Source: Burkholderiaceae bacterium (lineage in GTDB: Bacteria; Pseudomonadota; Gammaproteobacteria; Burkholderiales; Burkholderiaceae_C). From it: DNA of 39,353 bases. The stretch's first letter is position 1. Each line of letters begins with the position of its first letter. Below the pieces are notes generated by a model, which saw only the letters and a program-made list of their open reading frames with translations, was not told the DNA's origin and ran no database searches. Of this stretch, positions 7,203 to 14,609 are shown piece after piece. The DNA is taken from positions 1-39,353 of the forward strand of contig JAFMFB010000022.1 in the NCBI GenBank assembly GCA_017856435.1, read 5' to 3'. Made by a program: the position numbers and the translations under genes.

Positions 7203-8159
7203 TCACCTTGCGGCCGGCGGCAATCCGGCCATCGCTGCCAACACCTCGGCCGTGGAGGCGGTGTCGCTGGCGCCCAGTCCTTGCGCCATGGCGGCTGTGT
7301 AAATCGAGGCGCTGGCAGAGAACAACGGGGTGGGGCAATCCACTGACTTGGCCATCTGCCCGATCACTTCCATATCCTTCTGCCAGACCTCAATCTTCAT
7401 GGTCGGCGGGGTGTAGGCCTGTTTGACCATCATGTCCATGCGCAGGCGCATGACACCTGTGCCCAGCACCGGGCTGTTGCCAAACAGTTCCAGCACCTGC
7501 ACCGGGTCCAACCCCATCTTGCGCGCCAGGGTCACCGATTCAGCGTAGGCCACGTTGTAGATCGCCACCAGGTGGTTGGCGGCAAATTTCATTCGGGTGC
7601 CGTTGCCGTAGGCGCCCAGATACGGAATCTGATCGGTGAACACCTGCAGGATCGGTCTGGCCCGGTCATACGCTTTGCGCTGCCCGCTGGCGTAGATGGT
7701 CCAGGCGCGTTCCTTGATGCGCACCGCGGTGCCGCTGATCGGGCAATCCAGCACCACGCGCCCAGCCTTTTTGAGGTGTCGTTCGGCCTGCAGTTTGTCC
7801 TCCAGCGTCAGGGTACTGGTCTCCAGCACCACCTGCGGTAGCCCACCTGGTCGGCGCGGCGCGGCGCAGATGGCGTGCGTCACCTCCGACAGTGCCCTGG
7901 CCGAGGCCACCGAAATGATCAGCAGTTCTGCCTGTTGCGCCACTTTCGTACTGTTGGCCAACACCTTGCCCCCGCAGGCCTTGAGCCGGGCCCGGGCGCT
8001 GGCTTCAATGTCATAGCCACACACCGGGTAGCCTTGTTTGCGCAGCTCCTCGGCCATGGTCCCGCCCATGATGCCCAGGCCGATCACACCCACCAGGGGT
8101 TTTACGGGTGTGGCACGGGATGCGCGTCGCGCCAAAGCTTGGGGTCGGGTCGTGGTCAT
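7203..8159 (-). CDS. 3-hydroxyisobutyrate dehydrogenase-family NAD(P)-dependent oxidoreductase
   Basis: Beta-hydroxyacid dehydrogenase of 318 aa. After a basic, alanine-rich leader of about 20 residues comes the Rossmann start VGVIGLGIMGGTMAEELRKQG. Next are the substrate-binding loop DCPISGTAV (usually D-PVSGG), the catalytic-lysine helix GTRMKFAANHL and the C-terminal KDMEVI element. Family members act on 3-hydroxyisobutyrate, tartronate semialdehyde, 2-hydroxy-3-oxo acids or L-threonate (LtnD). The altered SGT loop suggests a non-classical substrate. The gene converges on the PcaC-like gene and diverges from the AroE-like gene at 8454. Family call firm, substrate unknown. Confidence 0.85.
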   Translation of the reverse strand: MTTTRPQALARRASRATPVKPLVGVIGLGIMGGTMAEELRKQGYPVCGYDIEASARARLKACGGKVLANSTKVAQQAELLIISVASARALSEVTHAICAAPRRPGGLPQVVLETSTLTLEDKLQAERHLKKAGRVVLDCPISGTAVRIKERAWTIYASGQRKAYDRARPILQVFTDQIPYLGAYGNGTRMKFAANHLVAIYNVAYAESVTLARKMGLDPVQVLELFGNSPVLGTGVMRLRMDMMVKQAYTPPTMKIEVWQKDMEVIGQMAKSVDCPTPLFSASASIYTAAMAQGLGASDTASTAEVLAAMAGLPPAAR

Positions 8160-8453
8160 GTTGATTCAGGGTTTAAACAATGCAATGCCTTGCGGCTGGT
8201 CTGAAGGCAGATTCTCGCCCATTCGGCAGCACTGCAGTCCTGCTCGCTTACCGCATTACCCAACAAGGTGCCCCGATTATTTCAGCGTTGATATGGCCGC
8301 TGGCCTGGCGAGGATGAGGGGAGTGGGAAACTGGAACAAGGGCACAAAGGGACCAGGGAATAAGGAAAAGCGACGCGCTTTCCGAAATGGGCTTCTATTG
8401 CAGCTGTGTATGATTTGTGGAGATTCGGCCCATTAGACCCTCTCAGGCACAGC
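8160..8453. other. 294-bp divergent intergenic region with a G-rich purine tract
   Basis: This region separates the HIBADH-like and AroE-like genes and should hold promoters for both; no convincing -35/-10 pair was found. At about 8316-8365 the plus strand has five runs of three or more G separated by short purine-rich spacers. Only three of the runs have short loops, so a stable quadruplex is doubtful. A GC hairpin-like sequence (GGAAAAGCG, then CGCTTTCC) follows near 8364-8383. No open frame here looks like a real gene. Confidence 0.4.
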
Positions 8454-9248
8454 ATGCCAACACAACTCGATGGCGCGACCCGCGTGCATTTCATCGTGGG
8501 CGACCCGATCGCTCAGGTCAAGTCACCTGCGGGGGTCAGCCAGGCCTTTGCCGCTCGCGGGCACAACGCCATCGTGGTGCCCGCGCACGTCCGCCCGCAG
8601 GATCTGCGCAGCTGGTTCGAGGGGATTTCGCTGGCCCACAACGTGGACGGCATCATCGTCACCGTCCCGCACAAATTTGCCTGCTACGCATTGTGTGACA
8701 CCACCTCGGAGCGGGCCGGCTTTCTGCAAAGCGTCAACACCCTACGCCGCGACGCACAGGGTCGCTGGCACGGTGACATGTTTGATGGCCTGGGCTATGT
8801 GCAGGCCCTGCGGGACAAAGGGTGTGAACCCAGCGGCAAGCGGGCCTTGCTGGTCGGCGCCGGTGGGGCAGGTTCGGCCATTGCCCACGCCCTGATCACG
8901 GCCGGGGTCAGCCAGCTGGCCATCCATGATGCCAATCCGCAGCGCGCCAACCTGCTCATGCAGCGACTCAGCGGCCTCGAACGGGGTCAGGTTGTGGTCG
9001 GCAGCAACAATGCCCGCGGCTATGACATTGCGATCAACGCCACACCCATGGGCATGCGGCCTGGGGACGCACAACCCATCGACTCGCAAACTTTCAGTGC
9101 TCAGCAGTTCATCGGCTGCGTCATCACGGTACCGGCCGTTCCCCCCATGATCCAGGCGGCCCGGTCCCTGGGCTGCAACACCCTCACGGGTGCAGACATG
9201 TTCGAGCAGGTGCGTGCGCTGATGGTTGAGTTTCTGCTGGCTCAATAA
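8454..9248 (+). CDS. AroE-like shikimate dehydrogenase paralogue with altered substrate loop
   Basis: Protein of 264 aa in the shikimate dehydrogenase superfamily. Landmarks are FIVGDPIAQVKSPAGVSQAF, IVTVPHK with catalytic Lys74, the equivalent of NTDG as DMFDGLGY with catalytic Asp111, the Rossmann loop GAGGAGSA, NATPMGM and ADMFEQVRAL. The first serine of the usual SxSP carboxylate-binding motif is replaced by valine (VKSP, Val22). This points to a specialised, non-AroE substrate, as in the divergent SDH subgroups (YdiB, SdhL, RifI, Ael1-like). The ATG at 8454 is chosen over an in-frame GTG at 8406 because AGG precedes it and the protein then begins close to the family's N-terminus. Transcribed alone, divergent from the HIBADH-like gene. 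Confidence 0.82.
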   Translation: MPTQLDGATRVHFIVGDPIAQVKSPAGVSQAFAARGHNAIVVPAHVRPQDLRSWFEGISLAHNVDGIIVTVPHKFACYALCDTTSERAGFLQSVNTLRRDAQGRWHGDMFDGLGYVQALRDKGCEPSGKRALLVGAGGAGSAIAHALITAGVSQLAIHDANPQRANLLMQRLSGLERGQVVVGSNNARGYDIAINATPMGMRPGDAQPIDSQTFSAQQFIGCVITVPAVPPMIQAARSLGCNTLTGADMFEQVRALMVEFLLAQ

Positions 9249-9290
9249 GCGGTCGATGCTGCGGTAAGTGCCAGACCCAAGGCTGGCCGC

Positions 9291-10694
9291 TCAGGCCGAC
9301 ACGCCGGCCGCGTAGGCCTGGCTGGCCTGCGCGCTTACATAGCGCGCCACAAAGGCACCCACCGTGCTGGCCGGCAGGGGCAGCCACATGACATGGCCGC
9401 TACCCGGCGCCACCGTGACAGATTGCCCGTCGGCGTTTTCCATCTGTTCGAGCGCATGGTCAAAGTTGTGGCCGGGCTGAATGATCTCCAGCCGGTCGCC
9501 CACCGCAAACTTGTTTTTCACATGTACCTCGGCCAGTCCGCGGTTCGCATCAAAGGCCACCACATCGCCCACATACTGGCTGCGGCCGGATTCGGAATAG
9601 CCGCGCAGGTAGTTCTGGGTCTCCTGCGGCTGGTGGCGCTGGTAAAAACCGGAGGTGTAGCCACGGTTGGCCAAGCCTTCGAGTTGCCCCAGCAGTGCAG
9701 GATCGAGTGAACGCCCCGCAGCCGCGTCATCGATCGCCTGACGGTAGCTCTGCACGGTGCGGGCCACGTAATAAGGGCTTTTGGTCCGCCCCTCGATCTT
9801 CAGCGAGTCGACCCCGATCTCGACCAGGCGCTCGATATGCTCAATTGCCCTCAGATCCTTGGAGTTCATCACATAGGTGCCGTGCTCGTCTTCTTCGATC
9901 GGCATGAACTCGCCGGGCCGGTTGCTCTCTTCCAACAGATAGGAAATCGACGTCCGTGCTTCGGAAGACAGCGTCTGGCCGCCACCACTGTCACACCCGG
10001 GACTGTCACACCCGCCACCGGCCGCACGCACAGGCGACAGCACATCGCCGCTGGCATCGACCTGGGCGGTGTGGGTTTTGTAATCCCAGCGGCAGGCATT
10101 GGTGCAAGTGCCCTGATTGGCGTCACGGTGGTTGAAATAGCCAGACAAGAGGCAGCGCCCCGAGTAGGCAATGCACAGGGCACCATGGACAAACACTTCC
10201 AGCTCGCTGTCGGGGCATTCCTGGCGAATTTCTGCCACCTGATCCAGCGACAGTTCGCGCGACAAGATGATGCGCTTGACGCCCACGCCATTCCAGAACT
10301 TGACCGAGGCCGAGTTGACGGTATTGGCCTGGACCGAAAGGTGGATCGCCATCTCAGGCCAGTGCTCACGCACCAGCATGATCAGACCCGGGTCTGACAT
10401 GATCATGGCGTCTGGCTGCAGTGCGATCACTGGCGCCATGTTGTTGACATAGTTGCGCACCTTATTGCCGTGCGGAAAGATGTTGGAAACCAGAAAGAAC
10501 TTGCGTCCGAGAATATGGGCGCGGTCAATGCCCCGCTTGAGCAGGTCCAGGTTGCCAAATTCGTTGTTGCGCACCCGCAGCGAGTAGCGTGGCTGACCGG
10601 CGTAGATTGCATCGGCCCCGAAGGCAAAGGCCGTCTCCAGCATGGCCAGCGAGCCAGCCGGCGCCAGCAGTTCTGGCGGCTTTCTGGGGCTCAC
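9291..10694 (-). CDS. trhP: tRNA 5-hydroxyuridine synthesis protein TrhP (U32 peptidase family, YegQ)
   Basis: Prephenate-dependent enzyme for 5-hydroxylation of wobble uridine 34 in tRNAs; the peptidase U32 name is historical. The product is 467 aa, close to E. coli YegQ. Near-identical blocks include PELLAPAGSLAML, YAGQPRYSLRVRNNEF, MSDPGLIMLVREHWPEM, HLSVQANTVN, the cysteine cluster HGALCIAYSGRC and GTCTNACRW (iron-sulfur ligands), and MNSKDLRAIEHIERL with KIEGRTKSPYYVART. The start is GTG at 10694, overlapping the aroQ stop by 4 bp (GTGA), so translation is coupled. A Gly/Cys-rich insertion around residues 227-240 comes from a 15-bp in-frame duplication. The family match is very strong. 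Confidence 0.92.
   Translation of the reverse strand: MSPRKPPELLAPAGSLAMLETAFAFGADAIYAGQPRYSLRVRNNEFGNLDLLKRGIDRAHILGRKFFLVSNIFPHGNKVRNYVNNMAPVIALQPDAMIMSDPGLIMLVREHWPEMAIHLSVQANTVNSASVKFWNGVGVKRIILSRELSLDQVAEIRQECPDSELEVFVHGALCIAYSGRCLLSGYFNHRDANQGTCTNACRWDYKTHTAQVDASGDVLSPVRAAGGGCDSPGCDSGGGQTLSSEARTSISYLLEESNRPGEFMPIEEDEHGTYVMNSKDLRAIEHIERLVEIGVDSLKIEGRTKSPYYVARTVQSYRQAIDDAAAGRSLDPALLGQLEGLANRGYTSGFYQRHQPQETQNYLRGYSESGRSQYVGDVVAFDANRGLAEVHVKNKFAVGDRLEIIQPGHNFDHALEQMENADGQSVTVAPGSGHVMWLPLPASTVGAFVARYVSAQASQAYAAGVSA
9987..10014. repeat. 15-bp-period in-frame duplication inside trhP
   Basis: ACTGTCACACCCG occurs at 9987-9999 and again at 10002-10014, a 15-bp period. On the coding strand it duplicates a five-residue Gly-Cys-Asp-Ser-Pro-type unit in a variable loop, adding two cysteines absent from E. 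coli YegQ. Confidence 0.75.
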
Positions 10695-11146
10695 TTCTTG
10701 TCACCCAGTTGCGCCAGGCCGGCAATGGCCAGGGCATAACCCTGAACGCCGAAGCCGGCCATCACCGCCTTGGCGGCCGGCGAGATGTAGGAATGATGCC
10801 GGAAGCTCTCGCGCGCGTGAACATTGCTGATATGCAACTCGATCAGGGTGACCCCGGTGCCTTTGATGGCGTCATGCAGGGCTACGCTGGTGTGGGTGTA
10901 GGCGCCCGCGTTGAGGACCACACCCGCGAGTTTTCCCTGAGCCTGCAGCCGCCCGGCTTCATGCAGGGCATCGATCAGGTCGCCCTCATGATTGCTCTGA
11001 CGGAAATCCAGGCTGAACCCGTTGGCCTTGGCAGCGAGCTGACAAAGCTTCTTGACATCATCCAGCGTTTTTGAGCCATAGACGGCGGGTTCGCGGGTTC
11101 CCAACAGGTTGAGGTTGGGACCGTTGAGTACGTAGACCTTTTTCAT
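10691..11146 (-). CDS. aroQ: Type II 3-dehydroquinate dehydratase
   Basis: Dehydrates 3-dehydroquinate to 3-dehydroshikimate (shikimate pathway step 3; also used in quinate catabolism). At 151 aa it is the usual length for the dodecameric type II enzyme. All motifs are present: NGPNLNLLGTREPAVYG with the catalytic Tyr and Arg, QSNHEGDLIDALH, LNAGAYTHTSVALHDA with Asn and His, and ELHISNVHARESFRHHSY. The ATG at 11146 has AGGGA about 9 bases upstream. It is the upstream partner of trhP with a 4-bp overlap. Cytoplasmic, probably the housekeeping enzyme. Confidence 0.96.
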   Translation of the reverse strand: MKKVYVLNGPNLNLLGTREPAVYGSKTLDDVKKLCQLAAKANGFSLDFRQSNHEGDLIDALHEAGRLQAQGKLAGVVLNAGAYTHTSVALHDAIKGTGVTLIELHISNVHARESFRHHSYISPAAKAVMAGFGVQGYALAIAGLAQLGDKK

Positions 11147-11318
11147 CAGGAGTTTCCCTAGGTTGGGTGATTTTTACTACCGCTGATTGTGCCACCGAGA
11201 TAACATGATGCGATAAAGAGACCTAACAAGCTAAAACGTCATCTGACATGACCACGCACCGCTTCCAAGGGTCCACTAGGTTGAAGCAAGTGGGGAAGTC
11301 CTTGCGGGAAATTGCCCG

Positions 11319-12416
11319 ATGAAAACCTGGCGGATCCTTTCCGACAATCTGATTGGCGCACTTGAGGTGGCATCGGCCTGGGCCGATGGCCCCAGGGTGC
11401 CGGTATTTCTGGATGCCCCGCTTGATACCGGTCAACCGGTGCAGGCCTTGTCGACCAGTTCACGCAGCCTGCCCGAGCCTGAGATGGAGCAACGGCTGTC
11501 CCAAGCCCTGAACTGGTTCACCGGAGCCGAAGGCGCCTTCAAGAAAATTGACACCCTGCTGCGGGGCAATTCGATTGCAGAACTGGCCTGGCTGATGCAC
11601 CAGGGAAAATTTGCCGGTGCGGTACTTGCCACGGCTGATCCGGGTAACGGCCGTTTTACCGCGCAGGGCGTCAGCTGGATTGCTTCGGCCAACCAGCCCT
11701 ATGGCCCACGCACGTACGAAAACGTGGAGTCCCTCACAGCGGTGCTCAACCGGGCCGGCCTGAACATTCACATTCCGGCGCAAATTGGTCAGAGTCTGGA
11801 CAAACCTGGCAATGTGGTGGTGCCCAGCCTGCTGACCCATGACGACTTGAACCGGCTGGCTGACCTGGCGGCCCAACCGCAAGCCTCGCAATGGCTTTGG
11901 TGTGGTGGGACCGGTCTTGCCAAGGCCCTGGCCCGTCAGCACTTTCCTTCATTGAAAACCCTAGCCAGACCAGTAGCCAGCCTGAATGGGCGAGCCTTGC
12001 TGCTGACAACCAGTCAGCACCCGATGTTTCGGGAGCAGTTGCAGGAATTAGCCCTGAAATCTCACCCGCTTGACATCGTGGACCTGTCCGATAACGTCCA
12101 GGGCTTGCGCCAACAAATACATGACAAGCTTGGCTTGCGCATTCGCGCTCTGGTCGCACACCGCAAGCCGCCCTCGCTCTTGTTGGTGATTGGTGGCTTC
12201 AACCTGCTGGCGCTCTGCCTGGCCACCGGAGCCCGTTCCTTGACGCCCCAGCATGAACCCCACCCCGGCTGGGGCAGCGCGCAACTCAATGCTGGAATTT
12301 GGGACGGGCTGACCTGCCACTACCATTCCGGCAGCTTTACCCCGGCCGACAATCTGAGCGCCCTGTTTGAAAACCTGCTGCCCGCCAGCAGCGTCTCTGC
12401 CGAGGCTTACAAGTAA
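11319..12416 (+). CDS. Four-carbon acid sugar kinase-like protein (DUF1537 family), motifs degenerate
   Basis: Protein of 365 aa related to OtnK/DtnK/YgbK kinases of 3-oxo-tetronates. The best-conserved part is FKKIDTLLRGNSIAELAWLM, equivalent to the family's KxDSTLRGN region, together with AVLATADPGNGRFTAQG and WLWCGGTGLAKALA. Key motifs are changed. The N-terminal ADDxTG is SDNLIG, the nucleotide-binding GGETSG is GGFNLL, and the C-terminal PG(V)PW and KSGNFG are PGWGSAQLNAGIWDG and HSGSF. It is also shorter than the usual 410-430 aa. It may be a pseudokinase or use another chemistry. The frame is intact with no internal stop, so it is not an obvious pseudogene. Divergent from aroQ, convergent with the MFS gene. 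Confidence 0.72.
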   Translation: MKTWRILSDNLIGALEVASAWADGPRVPVFLDAPLDTGQPVQALSTSSRSLPEPEMEQRLSQALNWFTGAEGAFKKIDTLLRGNSIAELAWLMHQGKFAGAVLATADPGNGRFTAQGVSWIASANQPYGPRTYENVESLTAVLNRAGLNIHIPAQIGQSLDKPGNVVVPSLLTHDDLNRLADLAAQPQASQWLWCGGTGLAKALARQHFPSLKTLARPVASLNGRALLLTTSQHPMFREQLQELALKSHPLDIVDLSDNVQGLRQQIHDKLGLRIRALVAHRKPPSLLLVIGGFNLLALCLATGARSLTPQHEPHPGWGSAQLNAGIWDGLTCHYHSGSFTPADNLSALFENLLPASSVSAEAYK

Positions 12417-12443
12417 GCCCCCCACTGCAGCCCAAACCGGCCC

Positions 12444-13637
12444 TCAGGAGTGTCCGGGCTGAAGTGCCTGCTGCAAAACTGCCTTTTTCTGAACCTGCCA
12501 GGCGCAGGCGGTGGCTACCGCACTGCTGGCCAGGGCCAGCCAGAACACACTGGACAGGCCAAACCGTTCACTCAGGGCCCCACCCAACAGCCCCGCCACC
12601 ACGCCAGGTACCCCATAGGCCAGCACGGTATAGAGCGCCTGACCGCGACCACGCAGATTGCCAGGAAAGTACTCGGACAGCGAGGCAATGCACATTGAAT
12701 GATGAGCCGCAAAAGTCAGGGCGTGCAGCATCTGGGCCAGCATCAATAACCACAGCAACTGTGCCCCCATCGCGGTCATGCCCATACGAAGCACCATCAC
12801 CCCTGCGCACAGCACTAGCCAGGCCGGCGGCGACAGCAGCGGCAGCCAGCGGCTCTGGGTGAAGAAAAAGGCCACTTCCACCAGCACCGACACGGCCCAC
12901 AACACACCGATCATGGTCTTGCTGTAACCCAGCGAATTCAGATAGAGCGAGAAAAAGATGTAGATCATCATGTGGGCCAGCACATGAAAGAACAGCGAGG
13001 TAAAAAACCAGCGCACCACCGGTCGTCGCAACACCGGCCAGACCGGCTGACGTTTCTCGTGGGCAGCCACCTGCTCGCGCAGATCGGGCAAGGCCCAGGC
13101 GCTGGCCACCACCGCCAGCAGGGTGATCACGGTCCAACTGGGGAAATCATGCATACCAAAGCGCTCGAACCAGGCGCCGGCGGCAAACACCGTCACCAAA
13201 AATCCGAGTGAGCCCCAGAGTCGCACCCGCCCGTAGCGGCCAGCATCAAAGCTGCCCGCACGACTGACCAGATGCGCCATGGCCGCCTCGCTCATCGGCA
13301 TCATGGCGCTGGTATGCATGAACATCAGCGCCAGCACCGTGGCCAGCCAGCCGACACCCCAATCCACCCACAGGCCACATGAGATCACCAGGGCAGCGCT
13401 CGCGCCAAAACGCAGCAGCCTGACCCGCTCGCCGGTGTGGTCGCTCAACCAGCCCCAGCCGTAGGGCGCAAACAGGCGCGTGGCCGACTGCAGCGAGCTC
13501 AGCAGGCTGATGGTCAGCAGCGACAAGCCCTGGTCATGCAGCCACAGCGGCAGGTAGGGATTGAAAAAACCAATGTGGGCAAAATAACTGGCTGACAGGG
13601 CTGCAAAGGGCAGCAGCTGACGCCGCTGGGCTCTCAT
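12444..13637 (-). CDS. MFS transporter, MFS_1-like (HcaT/nucleoside-proton symporter type)
   Basis: Inner-membrane transporter of 397 aa with about 12 hydrophobic helices. Features include SASYFAHIGFFNPYLPLWLHDQG at the N-terminus, the loop WGWLSDHTGERVRLLRFGA after TM2 and the family's YGRVRLWGSLGFLV before TM5. These fit the MFS_1-like group that includes the 3-phenylpropionate transporter HcaT. The ATG at 13637 is used because the frame upstream (to 13676) overlaps the tautomerase gene. It lies 13 bp after the tautomerase stop and is probably the last gene of a murB-aroC-aldolase-tautomerase-MFS run. Substrate unknown; the context hints at a small aromatic or hydroxy acid. Confidence 0.88.
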   Translation of the reverse strand: MRAQRRQLLPFAALSASYFAHIGFFNPYLPLWLHDQGLSLLTISLLSSLQSATRLFAPYGWGWLSDHTGERVRLLRFGASAALVISCGLWVDWGVGWLATVLALMFMHTSAMMPMSEAAMAHLVSRAGSFDAGRYGRVRLWGSLGFLVTVFAAGAWFERFGMHDFPSWTVITLLAVVASAWALPDLREQVAAHEKRQPVWPVLRRPVVRWFFTSLFFHVLAHMMIYIFFSLYLNSLGYSKTMIGVLWAVSVLVEVAFFFTQSRWLPLLSPPAWLVLCAGVMVLRMGMTAMGAQLLWLLMLAQMLHALTFAAHHSMCIASLSEYFPGNLRGRGQALYTVLAYGVPGVVAGLLGGALSERFGLSSVFWLALASSAVATACAWQVQKKAVLQQALQPGHS

Positions 13638-13650
13638 GGGCCTGCACCGC

Positions 13651-13836
13651 TTATTTTTCGCTCCACAATACCCCACCAGTGGCCCAGTCGGTTTTCTTCA
13701 GCTCATAGATCAGCACATCAACCCCCTCGGGCTTGCCGCCCAGGGTCTTGCAGGCGACCTCGGTGATCGCCTTGACGAATTCTTTTTTCTGTTCGGGCGT
13801 GCGGCCCTCGAACATCTCGACACGTATGGTTGGCAT
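13651..13836 (-). CDS. 4-oxalocrotonate tautomerase family protein
   Basis: Small enzyme of 61 aa. After removal of Met the catalytic N-terminal proline is exposed (MPTIRVEMFEGRTPEQKKEF), as in 4-OT, which converts 2-hydroxymuconate to 2-oxo-3-hexenedioate. VKAITEVACKTLGGKPEGVD and VLIYELKKTDWATGG complete the usual 60-62-residue fold. A strong AAGGAG lies 7 bases before the ATG. It sits 20 bp after a class II aldolase gene and 13 bp before the MFS gene. The combination suggests processing of an oxo- or hydroxy-acid; the exact substrate is unknown because 4-OT paralogues vary widely. Confidence 0.9.
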   Translation of the reverse strand: MPTIRVEMFEGRTPEQKKEFVKAITEVACKTLGGKPEGVDVLIYELKKTDWATGGVLWSEK

Positions 13837-13856
13837 TGCATTACTCCTTCTTCAGT

Positions 13857-14606
13857 TCAGTTTTTGTAAGACCCATCCTGCTTGTCAAGCCGGCGCAGCA
13901 GCGCCGGCCACTCGGCATCACCGTCACGTTCGCTACCGTCTCCCACCCATTGCCGGTACGTGCGGGCCGCAATTTCAGCTGGCGGCACGATGACATGCCC
14001 GCCAGTGGCGGCCATAGCCTGTAACTGGGCCCGCGCAGCGCGCTCCAGGTGGTACATCAGCATCCAGGCCTCGGCCACACTGCGGCCCACGGTCAGGGTG
14101 CCATGGTTTTGCAGGATCAGACCGTCGAGCTGGCCCAGATGGTTGACCAGACGCGCGCCCTCCGCCTCCCCCAGCGCCAGGCCCTCGTAGGCATGGCGAC
14201 CGAGCCGCTCAAACAATCGCATGGCCGGCTGGGTGGCGGGCAGCAGACCCGCCGGCACCATGGACAAGGCCATGCCCCACTCGGTGTGCAGGTGCAGCAC
14301 ACACCCCACATCGGGTCGGGCTGCATGGACAGCCCCATGGATGGCAAAACCGGTTGGGTTGACTGAAAAGGGCACATCATCCAACTTCTCGCCACGGGTA
14401 TTGACCTTGACCAGATTGGACGCGCAGACTTCTTCGAACAGGTAGCCATAGGGATTGATCAGGTAGGCGCCAGGCTCATCAGGTACCGAGACCGAGATAT
14501 GGGTAAAGATGATGTCGTCCCAGCCTCGCTGTGCCGACAGTCGGTATGCCGCCGCCAGATCCAGCCGGGCGTTCCACTCGGCATCTGAAACACGCCGAAA
14601 CGTCAT
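13857..14606 (-). CDS. Class II aldolase/adducin family protein
   Basis: Zinc-dependent aldolase, epimerase or decarboxylase-type enzyme of 249 aa. The metal-binding HLHTEWG pair and downstream NHGTLTVG histidine are present, with the N-terminal RGWDDIIFTHISVSVPDEPG and FTVN-type FSVNPTGFAIHGAVH blocks. OtnC-type enzymes of tetronate catabolism are about 210 aa; this one has an extra C-terminal segment of about 35 residues. The ATG is 3 bp after the aroC stop, implying translational coupling to chorismate synthase. No Shine-Dalgarno sequence is seen, which fits reinitiation. Substrate unknown. Confidence 0.88.
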   Translation of the reverse strand: MTFRRVSDAEWNARLDLAAAYRLSAQRGWDDIIFTHISVSVPDEPGAYLINPYGYLFEEVCASNLVKVNTRGEKLDDVPFSVNPTGFAIHGAVHAARPDVGCVLHLHTEWGMALSMVPAGLLPATQPAMRLFERLGRHAYEGLALGEAEGARLVNHLGQLDGLILQNHGTLTVGRSVAEAWMLMYHLERAARAQLQAMAATGGHVIVPPAEIAARTYRQWVGDGSERDGDAEWPALLRRLDKQDGSYKN

Positions 14607-14609
14607 GAC

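Noticed and set aside
8316-8365. Canonical G-quadruplex
   Set aside because: Only three G runs have short loops; the fourth needs a loop of about 12 nt, so stability is doubtful.
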